Shown here: positions 50,901 through 59,100 of the stretch, in pieces | Position numbering within the stretch: position 1 is the first letter of the stretch | Layout of the letters: each line of letters opens with the position of its first letter | Assembly (NCBI RefSeq): GCF_000317245.1 | Contig: NZ_AJLJ01000210.1 | Location: 1-64,000 of the forward strand | Length of the DNA stretch: 64,000 bases | DNA from: Fischerella muscicola SAG 1427-1 = PCC 73103 | GTDB taxonomy: Bacteria; Cyanobacteriota; Cyanobacteriia; Cyanobacteriales; Nostocaceae | Reading direction: 5' to 3' | The notes under the pieces: model-generated | What the model was told of the DNA's origin: nothing | Seen by the model: only the letters and a program-made list of their open reading frames with translations | Database searches by the model: none | Program-made: the position numbers and the translations under genes

Positions 50901-53426
50901 GAGCAAGCATTGCAGAACGGGAAAACAGTGAAATTACAAGATAATTCTAATTCTGTTCTCAGTAGTGCGATCGCATTGCCACAAACTAACGGCACTAACA
51001 ATACTAACGGACACAGCAAACAACCCCAACTGGTAGAAAACAGAGTTCAAATGCTTAAAGGGGAAGTAGTAAAAAGCAACGGTAACGGTAACGGTAATCC
51101 CCAATCCCTAATCCCTACCTCCCACACTTCCCCCACTCCCCCCATCTCCCAATCCCCGATCCCCGTTCCCCGATCCCCAATGCAACCAGAAATCCCAGAT
51201 AAACTTGTAAATTACCAAAGAATTTTAGAAAGCTTAGAATACGTCCTGACACAGTTTCAACAAAATCAAGGCGAGAATTTACAAGTTCATTCCCACTACC
51301 TGAACCATCAGATGGAATATGCTAAAACCTTTTTCCAACTGATGCAACAGCAGAATTCCCTGCTTGCTAACGGTAAACATTCGGCAGATGCAGCCCAGCT
51401 GAAACCAAGCATCATTGAAAGCTTAGACCGTAGCATGATGCAGTTTCACGCCCAACAAAGTGAAACCCTACGCATTCATGAACAATATCTCAAAGATCAG
51501 GTAGAATACACCAAAAACTTCTTCCAACTCGTTCAGCAAGAATATTCCCAACTCATCACCGAGGGTGGAACTACTCAACCAGTAATTTCTGCTCAGGTAA
51601 GTGTACCTGCGAAAGTAGAGATTTCTGTTCCCCCTGTTGCCAAAATCCAAGAAAATCAAACTCCTGCTGTTAAAGAAGACAGCCCAGTTCCAGCCAGTGT
51701 CAAGATATCAGAAAGCAAGCCCGAACCTGTAACTGAGACTGTTATTCAAAACGGTACAACAACCGTAAAACCAGAAACTACCCCACTTTCTTTCTCTCCC
51801 ACTCCCAGCACACCGACCATCAGCGCACCACCGCAATCAGTAATTACTCAACAACCACTACCACCAGCAACATTAGCACCAACGATTGATCTATCTGAGT
51901 TAGATCAAACCCTGCTAGCCATCACCAGTGAAAAAACTGGTTATCCCATCGAGATGTTAGAACTCGACATGGACATGGAAGCAGACTTGGGAATCGACTC
52001 GATCAAACGAGTAGAAATCATGGGTGCATTGCAAGAAAAATACCCCGACTTACCCAAGCCAAGTAATGTAGAAGAACTGGCTGAACTACGTACCATCGGT
52101 CAAATTGTCCAGTATCTACAATCGTTAGTTTTTACCCCCGCGTTGGTAGAGGACAAGGGAAACAGGGAGAACACAGAGAAACAAGAGGAAGCGGGGACGC
52201 GGGGACATTCTGACACGGAGAATATTTTTGATAATTTCTCCGCGTCTTCTACTCTCCCTGTCTCCGCAACTTCAGAAGTGTCTTTTGTAGCTGTACCGGA
52301 ATTCAGCAACGACTCCACCGCAGTTCATGCAAGTGTCGCAGTTGCCGCTGAACCAATCATCACCGTTACCGAAACGGTGACTCCCGCAGCAGAAGTTGAC
52401 TTAAGTAACCTATCTGAAACCCTGTTAGCTATTACTAGCGAAAAAACAGGTTATCCAGTCGAAATGCTAGAACTCGACATGGATATGGAAGCAGATTTGG
52501 GGATTGACTCGATTAAACGGGTAGAAATTATGGGGGCGTTACAAGAAAAATACCCCGACCTACCGAAACCGAGTAATGTGGAAGAACTAGCAGAACTACG
52601 CACCATCGGTCAAATAGTTGAGTACCTCCAGAAACTAGCTGGGGCTGAAAAAAAAAAGCAGCAACATGAATCTGTTAACCAGCCAGATGAGTTAGTACCC
52701 AACGTCCAACGTCGTCCAGCCAAGCTGCAAATTCTCCCACCACCCGACTTTTGGGAATTTCCCATACCAGAGGGACACATCGCCCTAATCACCGACGATG
52801 GTTCCCTCACCACTACCAAAGTTGCTGAGTTATTGAGTCAACGGGGATGGAAAGTAGTAGTCCTAAACTTACCTCCGTCCCTAGTTCCCGAAAAATCGCC
52901 CTTACCAGCAGGTGTGAATCGCGTTACCTTACAAGATTCTACTGAGGAACATCTACAACAACAACTAGCAGCGATCGCAACGCATTACGGTAATGTTGGC
53001 GCATTTATTCACATTCATCCCGTTTTCCAGGCTAGTCACAACGATAAGATTGCTTATTTCCCACAAGAAAAAGCGATTATTAAGCAAGTCTTCTTCATGG
53101 CGAAACACCTGAAAAAATCCCTCAATGCAACAGCCAATCACGGACGCAGTTGTTTCTGTACCGTAGCACGTCTAGACGGGGCTTTTGGAGTTGAACACAA
53201 AGTTAACTTTGGGGCGATTGGTGCAGGTTTATTTGGATTAACCAAAACTATGATTTGGGAATGGCCAAAAGTATATTGTCGGGCAATAGACCTTAGTCCT
53301 GATTTTGACGCCGAAACATCAGCACAGCACATATTTGCTGAACTTCACGACCCCAATCGTTATCTTACCGAAGTAGCCTATGGTTCCCAGGGAAGAGTAA
53401 CTTTGGTTAGCGTACTCGATAAATAA
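47919..53426 (+). CDS. hglE: heterocyst glycolipid polyketide synthase HglE-like (KS-AT-ACP-ACP-partial KR)
   Basis: 1835 residues, similar to PfaA of PUFA synthases. A helical N-terminus is followed by a KS (about 50-510; C252 in DAACASS, EAHGTGT and GHTKAAAG), an AT (about 625-945; GQGSQ and S724 of GHSFGE), a linker with two copies of a helical module (about 1097-1150 and 1165-1214), two nearly identical ACPs (LGIDSIK; phosphopantetheine sites S1361 and S1531, 170 apart), and a C-terminal part (about 1620-1835) that looks like the structural half of a ketoreductase with no catalytic half. The missing half begins hglD. It would extend the fatty chain of the heterocyst glycolipid. Two stretches of the linkers derive from intergenic-type repeats. 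Starts ATG at 47919. Confidence 0.87.
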   Translation: MSAHSIEIALAQLEEQINNCEKAVVRFLEVKKRMSDKSMGIEKINRKLQHNPIAIIGMASLFPQAKNLREYWQNIVNKLDCITDIPPTHWSVEDYYDPNPRTPEDKTYCKKGGFLPHVDFNPMDFGIPPNILEVTDVSQLLSLLVAKQAMEDAGYNENREFSRETVGVILGSAALKLGIPLAARLQYPIWEKALKSSGLSDEDTQKVIEKIKSAYVKWDENAFPGMLANVISGRIANRLNLGGINCTVDAACASSFAALKMAISELVEHRCDMMLTGGVDTDNSITAYISFSKTPAVTPSGVVRPFDTQSDGMMLGEGIGMVVLKRLEDAVRDNDKIYAVIKGIGTSSDGRYKSIYAPRQAGQVQALRRAYEDAGFTPETVSLIEAHGTGTMAGDPTEFGSLREFFGENSSKRHHIALGTVKSQIGHTKAAAGAASLIKTALALHHKILPATINVTEPNPKLQIKNSPFYLNTETRPWIRSEGEAPRRAGVSSFGFGGTNYHVVLEEYEGEHNQAYRLHTAPSEVVLFAQTPADLLSSCQETLAQLQSEAGNKNYVELVEACKTREIPQGAARVGFVAENSVEACKLLQISIDLLKNKPTATSWEHPQGVYYRASGMELAGKVVALFSGQGSQYLNMGRELVMNFPEMRNLYGYMDSLLCKDNLQPLSEIVFPHPVFEETEKNAQVAALQRTQYAQPAIGMLSAGMYKILQQSGFKADFVAGHSFGELTALWAAGVLSDADYCLLVKARGQAMAAPQDPNYDTGAMLAVKEDLSKVEAVLRNYPQVAIANFNSPRQVVLAGPTNAITQIKDALHKQGYAAVSLPVSAAFHTPLIAFAQKSFAIAIKNANFQIPQIPVYSNVTGKEYPKEAAVIQKTLETHLSNSVLFKQEIENIYAAGGYCFVEFGPRNILTNLIKDILGDRPHMAIALNPSAQKNSDRSVREAAVQMRVAGMSLKNLDPYQLPPVIAEPAKNKGLNVKLCGSNYVSDKTKMAFEQALQNGKTVKLQDNSNSVLSSAIALPQTNGTNNTNGHSKQPQLVENRVQMLKGEVVKSNGNGNGNPQSLIPTSHTSPTPPISQSPIPVPRSPMQPEIPDKLVNYQRILESLEYVLTQFQQNQGENLQVHSHYLNHQMEYAKTFFQLMQQQNSLLANGKHSADAAQLKPSIIESLDRSMMQFHAQQSETLRIHEQYLKDQVEYTKNFFQLVQQEYSQLITEGGTTQPVISAQVSVPAKVEISVPPVAKIQENQTPAVKEDSPVPASVKISESKPEPVTETVIQNGTTTVKPETTPLSFSPTPSTPTISAPPQSVITQQPLPPATLAPTIDLSELDQTLLAITSEKTGYPIEMLELDMDMEADLGIDSIKRVEIMGALQEKYPDLPKPSNVEELAELRTIGQIVQYLQSLVFTPALVEDKGNRENTEKQEEAGTRGHSDTENIFDNFSASSTLPVSATSEVSFVAVPEFSNDSTAVHASVAVAAEPIITVTETVTPAAEVDLSNLSETLLAITSEKTGYPVEMLELDMDMEADLGIDSIKRVEIMGALQEKYPDLPKPSNVEELAELRTIGQIVEYLQKLAGAEKKKQQHESVNQPDELVPNVQRRPAKLQILPPPDFWEFPIPEGHIALITDDGSLTTTKVAELLSQRGWKVVVLNLPPSLVPEKSPLPAGVNRVTLQDSTEEHLQQQLAAIATHYGNVGAFIHIHPVFQASHNDKIAYFPQEKAIIKQVFFMAKHLKKSLNATANHGRSCFCTVARLDGAFGVEHKVNFGAIGAGLFGLTKTMIWEWPKVYCRAIDLSPDFDAETSAQHIFAELHDPNRYLTEVAYGSQGRVTLVSVLDK

Positions 53427-53519
53427 GAAAAGATAAAAAGACAAGGGAGAGGGGGGAAACAAGAGAGAAATTCCTCCTTGTCTTCCTTGTCCCCCTCCTC
53501 ACTCGCCTTAAAGATATGT

Positions 53520-54074
53520 ATGTCCAAGCATCAAACAATTACTTTTCTTGGTCGCGTTATTGACCAAAAAAAACAAGCCCCGATTAGTAGGGCTAAAGTT
53601 TTACTAACATATGCAGGTAATTCAGTGATTACCTACACAGATTTGGAAGGGATATATCGATTAACAATTAACTTTAATAACAGCAATTATTTGCAAGCAC
53701 AATTATCTATCCAAGCCAATGGCTACAAAAACTATAATTCTTCAGTAAAACTATCACCAAAACAAAAAGACCTTGGTGATGTTCGATTGGTTGAGCCTAA
53801 TTCTAGTTTGAGTTCATCTTCTAATATTAAATCTAGTTATAGTTCATCTTCTAGTAATAAATTAAGTACAAGTTCTAGCTCACAATCTCAAGAGAACAGT
53901 TTTGTTCCTTTACCAATAATCATTGCGCTCATGATGGTGATGTTTTTAATGATGGCGATCGCCTTCAAACCTTCACCTCAAAAAAATCCAGTTAATAGGC
54001 GCAATACACTTAGTGTCTTAGTGCCTACCCTGCGGGAAGCCGCTGGCGCGTCTATGTGTTTCAATATTTTTTAA
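53520..54074 (+). CDS. carboxypeptidase-regulatory-like membrane protein between hglE and hglD
   Basis: 184 residues. Residues about 4-85 form a Greek-key CarboxypepD_reg-like domain (FLGRVIDQKKQAPISRAKVL, then YTDLEGIYRLTI), followed by a very serine-rich linker and one membrane helix (VPLPIIIALMMVMFLMMAIA). The last about 24 residues run through a dispersed repeat (54009-54098) and are probably a recent extension. The ATG at 53520 is chosen; upstream codons to a TTG at 53478 are low-complexity. The role is unknown; a Ser linker and tail anchor suggest the beta domain is displayed at a membrane. Anabaena also has small genes (hglF, hglG) between hglE and hglD, but I cannot match this one to either. 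Confidence 0.75.
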   Translation: MSKHQTITFLGRVIDQKKQAPISRAKVLLTYAGNSVITYTDLEGIYRLTINFNNSNYLQAQLSIQANGYKNYNSSVKLSPKQKDLGDVRLVEPNSSLSSSSNIKSSYSSSSSNKLSTSSSSQSQENSFVPLPIIIALMMVMFLMMAIAFKPSPQKNPVNRRNTLSVLVPTLREAAGASMCFNIF

Positions 54075-54098
54075 CCACAAAGACACCAAGACACCAAG
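54009..54098. repeat. CACCAAGACAC-type dispersed repeat, left copy
   Basis: It contains CTTAGTGTCTTAGTGCCTAC, CTGCGGGAAGCCGC, GCGTCTATGTG and CACAAAGACACCAAG. The element at 55964-56083 is its counterpart in the opposite orientation, so the two flank hglD. This copy encodes the C-terminus of the preceding ORF. Confidence 0.65.
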
Positions 54099-54146
54099 TA
54101 TTTTCAACTTTATTTATTGACTTTTATCTCTGCGAAAGGATAATTT

Positions 54147-55886
54147 ATGATTACAGCAAATCAGATTCGTCCTACATCTGTTTTTTTGGTCAGTGGTGGG
54201 GCTAAGGGAATTACAGCTAAGTGCACAATCCGATTAGCACAACAGCATCCTTGTAAGTTTATTTTGCTGGGGCGTTCGGAACTTTTAGAAACAGAACCTG
54301 ACTTTGCTCACAATTGTTTTGATGAAGCAACATTAAAAAAACGCATCATGGAATATCTTCTTTCCACTGGAGAGAAGCCCACACCCATGAGTGTGCAGAA
54401 GTTATATAATCAAATAGCATCGAGTCGAGAAATTAAAGAAACATTAGCAGCAATTCAACAAGCAGGTGGAGAGGCTGAATATATTAGTGTAGATGTCACT
54501 GATACTTCAGCTTTAAATCAAAAACTGACTACTACTGTTCAACGCATGGGTGAAATTACAGGTATCATTCATGGTGCTGGTAATTTAGCCGATAAATTAA
54601 TTGAAAAGAAAACAGAACAGGACTTTGAAAAAGTTTATACAGCTAAAGTTCAAGGGCTAGAAAATATTTTAGCTTGTGTCAAACCTAATCAGATTGAGCA
54701 TTTAGTTTTGTTTTCTTCCGTGACTGGTTTTTACGGTAATATCGGACAATCTGATTACGCTATAGCTAACGAAATTCTCAACAAATCAGCCCATTTATTC
54801 AAACAACAATATCCCCAATCTCATGTTGTTGCGATTAACTGGGGAGGTTGGGATAGTGGAATGGTGACAGCAGAATTGAAAAAAGAATTTGCACGTCGGG
54901 GTATTGATATTATCCCAGTAGAAGCTGGGACACAAATGTTAGTCAGAGAACTGCGTAATGCTAATCACAATACCACACAACTTGTGATTGGCAGCCCCAT
55001 GCCTACACCAGCTGCACCTCTAGATACTGAACTTCATACCTATCGCATCCGTCGTAAACTAACACTTGAAGCCAATCCCTTTTTACAAGATCATGTCATT
55101 GCTGGTAATCCGGTTTTACCTGCTACCTGTGCAGTGTCATGGATGTCCGATGTTTGTGAAAAATTATATCCAGGCTATAAAGCATTCAGTAGCACAGATT
55201 TCCGAATATTTAAAGGAATTACCTTTAACGAAACCCTCGCAGATGAATACATTCTCGACTTACAAGAAACATCCAAAAATCTCGATAATCACGAAGTAAA
55301 CTTCTTGTGCAAAATCTGGAGTAAAAATCCCGAAGGTAAAACCATATATCACTTCAGCACACAAGTGAAACTCCTGCGTAATATTCCTCCCGCCCCCATC
55401 TATGAAAAACTGAACCTGACAGAAGATAATATTATTACCACCACAGGTAAAGACTTTTATCAAACAGGAGAGTCAGCACTATTTCATGGGTCAGCTTTTC
55501 AACAACTCAAGAGAGTCATAAATATTAACTCCGAAAAAATCACAGTCGAATGTTTTTGGCAAGAAATCGACAAAACAAAACAAGGACAATTTCCAGCATA
55601 TTGGATCAATGGATTCACAACTGATTTGAGTACTCATCCCTTGTGGATTTGGCTAAATCATTACCATCAAGAAATTTGCTTACCAGGACAACAAGAAAAA
55701 TACGAACAATTTGCCAAAACACCCTATAACGAAACATTCTACGTCTCCTGTGAAGTCAGAAGCAAAACACAAACAGGCGTAATTGCTGATTTCTTCGTAC
55801 ACGACAAACAAGGAAAAATCTACTCACAACTTCTCGGAGGTAAAGGAATTATCTTCCCAGCCAAACTAATGCGCCCCAAAGCATAG
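54147..55886 (+). CDS. hglD: HglD-like ketoreductase-dehydratase protein
   Basis: 579 residues. Residues about 8-290 form the catalytic half of a PKS ketoreductase: GGAKGIT cofactor loop and the triad S191 (FSSVTG), Y204 and N208 (DYAIAN). Residues about 300-575 form a double hotdog dehydratase-like region: H316 in HVIAGNPVLP (HxxxGxxxxP), with a second hotdog (ALFHGSAFQQLKRV). PfaA of PUFA synthases has this KR-DH pair at its C-terminus, so HglE and HglD together look like one PfaA cut within the KR. ATG at 54147 with AAGGA 6-7 bases upstream. Inverted repeat copies flank the gene. Confidence 0.85.
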   Translation: MITANQIRPTSVFLVSGGAKGITAKCTIRLAQQHPCKFILLGRSELLETEPDFAHNCFDEATLKKRIMEYLLSTGEKPTPMSVQKLYNQIASSREIKETLAAIQQAGGEAEYISVDVTDTSALNQKLTTTVQRMGEITGIIHGAGNLADKLIEKKTEQDFEKVYTAKVQGLENILACVKPNQIEHLVLFSSVTGFYGNIGQSDYAIANEILNKSAHLFKQQYPQSHVVAINWGGWDSGMVTAELKKEFARRGIDIIPVEAGTQMLVRELRNANHNTTQLVIGSPMPTPAAPLDTELHTYRIRRKLTLEANPFLQDHVIAGNPVLPATCAVSWMSDVCEKLYPGYKAFSSTDFRIFKGITFNETLADEYILDLQETSKNLDNHEVNFLCKIWSKNPEGKTIYHFSTQVKLLRNIPPAPIYEKLNLTEDNIITTTGKDFYQTGESALFHGSAFQQLKRVININSEKITVECFWQEIDKTKQGQFPAYWINGFTTDLSTHPLWIWLNHYHQEICLPGQQEKYEQFAKTPYNETFYVSCEVRSKTQTGVIADFFVHDKQGKIYSQLLGGKGIIFPAKLMRPKA

Positions 55887-55963
55887 GTTCTAGTTATTAG
55901 TAGTAAATAGTCTTAACTACCTACTTCCTCCTTCTCTCCCTCTGCGGTTTTTTAAATAGACAT

Positions 55964-56083
55964 CTTTGTGTCTTAGTGTCTTGGTGTTTCAAATATTCTT
56001 TTTTTCACCACATAGACGCGTTAGTGGCTACTTTCAGAAGCCACTCCGTGTCTACCCGCAGGGTAGGCACAAAGACACCAAGA
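55964..56083. repeat. CACCAAGACAC-type dispersed repeat, right copy (inverted)
   Basis: CTTTGTGTCTTAGTGTCTTG, CACATAGACGCG, CCCGCAGGGTAGGCAC and AAGACACCAAG read as the reverse complement of the left copy, with a longer middle (GCCACTCCGTGTC). It ends 24 bases before the hglC start and is in frame with it, so an automatic start call at 55976 would add 44 repeat-derived residues. Confidence 0.65.
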
Positions 56084-56107
56084 AATAATATTATTAGGAG
56101 AATATCT

Positions 56108-59100
56108 GTGGAAAAAATAGCCATTATCGGATTCTCATGCCTATTTCCCGATGCCAAAAATCCTGAAGAATTTTGGCAAAACCTCATTCAACAAAAAGAT
56201 TCCACATCATCTCTAACCTCTCAAGAACTCGGAGTAAATCCCCAAATTTTTTACGAACCAAGCAAAGGAAAACCAGATAAAGTCTACTCCCTCAAAGGTG
56301 GATTCATCCGTGATTTTCAATTTGATCCTACCGGTTACAAACTACCAGCAGAATTACTAGAAAAACTAGATAATACCTTTAAATGGTCACTGCATGTTAC
56401 CAAACAAGCTTTGCAACATAGTGGTTACTTAAATCAAGAATCTATTCTCTCTCAATGCGGAGTCATATTAGGTACACTCTCTCTCCCCACCAAAGCATCT
56501 AATCAATTATTCACACCAATTTATCAAGAAATCCTGACACCATCTGTCAGAGAACTATTACAACAGCAAGACTTCGATTTAGCTGGTTTAAATTCATCTG
56601 ATCAAGCCTCATTCTATAATGCGATGATCTCAGGCTTACCAGCAGCGATCATTGCTCAAGCTTTCTCATTATCAAATATACATTTTTGTATCGATGCTGC
56701 CTGTTCATCGCCACAATATTCTATCAGGTTGGCATCTCATTATTTGTGGACACACAAAGCTGATTTGATGTTAGCAGGTGGTATCAGCTGTGCAGATCCG
56801 CTATTTATTAGGATGTTGTTTTCTGGAATTCAAGGATATCCCGAAAACGATGATATTAGCCGTCCCTTAGATAAATTATCGCGGGGGATGCTGACTGCGG
56901 AAGGTGCAGGGATGGTGGTACTGAAGCGATATAGTGATGCCATCAGAGATGGCGATCGCATTTATGCTACCATCACAGGCAACGGTCTTTCTAATGATGG
57001 CCGGGGTAAACACCTACTCAGCCCTAATTCCAAAGGACAAACTCTCGCTTTTGAACGCGCCTACCAAGAAGCACAAATCAATCCTAACAACATTGATTAC
57101 ATGGAATGCCATGCTACGGGGACATTGTTAGGCGATACCACCGAGTTCCAATCTATAGAAACTTTCTTCGGTAAATACCAAGCCAAACCTTTACTAGGTT
57201 CTGTAAAATCTAACGTCGGTCACTTGCTGACAGCTGCTGGCAGCGTTAGCTTAATTAAAGTGCTGATGAGCATGTCTAATGGCGTGATTCCAGCCACAAT
57301 CAATATTACAGAACCAATGGGTACAGACAACAATGTTGTCTCACCGCAACGCATTGTTACCAACACCACCAATTGGCCGGAAAATCAACCTATCAAACGT
57401 GCTGCTATCAGTGCATTTGGTTTGGGTGGAACGAATGCCCATATGATTTTAGAACAAGGAAAAACAACAGAATCAGTAACACCAGAAGAATCTCTGCACC
57501 CGGCCAAACTCGCTATTGTCGGGATGGATGCCTTTTTTGGTGGCTGCGATGGTTTAGATGCTTTTGAACGCAGTATTTACGAAGGTAGACAACATTTTAT
57601 TCCCCTACCTCCTAATAGATGGTACGGGGTAGAAAAGCAAGCAGAGTTACTGAAAAAATACGGCTTGGCTGATGGGAAACCACCATTAGGCGCATACATT
57701 ACAGATTTTGAAATTGATACAGTTTCTAGTAAAATTCCACCGAATGAACTAGAAAAACTCAATCAACAACAATTATTATTACTGAAAGTTGCCGAACGTG
57801 CCTTAAAAGATGCAGGCATCAAAGAAGGTGCAAATGTAGCAGTAATAATTGCCGCAGAAACTGAATTTTCTGCACATCATTTACAGCAAAGATGGAATTT
57901 AGATTGGCAAATTAAGGAAGGTTTAATTGCCGGAGAAATTTCTCTCCCATCTGATAAAGTTGCTCAATTAGAAACCATAGTTAAAGATGGTATTCACCAT
58001 CCCGTTGAAAGCAGCGAATATGTAAGTTACATCGCTAATATTATGGCGAGTCGCATTTCTTCACTGTGGGATTTCACAGCACCTGTATTTACTATAACTG
58101 CGGGTGAAAATTCCACTTTCAAAGTATTAGAAGTCGCCCAACATTTACTCACTACTGGGGAAGCAGATGCTGTACTTGTGGGTGCAGTTGATTTAGCTGG
58201 CGGGATGGAAAATGTATTATTACGAAATCAAAGAACAGCAATTAATTCTGGTACAAATACCCTCAGCTATGATCAAAAAGTTAATGGCTGGATGGTTGGA
58301 GAAGGTGCAGGTGCAGTAGTCTTAAAACTGCATGAAACTGCGAAAAAAGAACGCGATCGCATTTACGCAGCTGTTGATGCAATCAGTTTTGTGCAAGATC
58401 GTTTAGGAAATAATAATCCTAAAGCCGTTCACCAAGTTTGTCAGCAAGCTTTGTTAATGGCGGGTATCAAACCATCTGACGTCAACTATCTAGAAGTTTA
58501 TGGTAGTGGTAACAAACAAGAAGACGAAGCCGAAATCACAGGTTTGCTTCAGGCTTATCCAGGAAGTGCAAGTGATTTAAACTATGCAATTGGTAGTGTT
58601 AAAGCTAATATTGGTCATACATATACTGCATCGGGAATTGCTAGTTTAATCAAGACAGCCTTGTGTCTTTATTACAGATATATTCCAGGTACACCAAATT
58701 GGACTGGAGTTAAAGACAAGGGACAAGGGGGAGTAAATTCTCCTCATATTCCTTTCTATGTTGCGACAGAATCAAGACCTTGGTTTCTCGACAAACAAGC
58801 TACAAAAAGAATTGCTGCTGTTAATAGCATAGGAATAGATGGCAGTTATGCCCATGCTATTTTATCAGAAGAAGCAGAACAACAAGAACGCAGCAGCAGA
58901 TTTTTGCAGCAAACACCCTTTTATTTATTTCCAATAACTGGACGCGATCGCACTGATTTACTTACCCAACTTGACGCTCTCGAAAACACCGTAACCAACG
59001 GTACTTCCCTCACCAACGCTGCTAATCTCGCTTTTGCCAACTATAAACTAGATCCGAGTGCAAACTACATCTTAGTAATTCTGGCACATAACCAAAACGA

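Noticed and set aside
55976..56107. N-terminal extension of the HglC frame
   Set aside because: The 44 codons are translated from a dispersed repeat; a GTG with AGGAG at 56108 starts the conserved KS directly.
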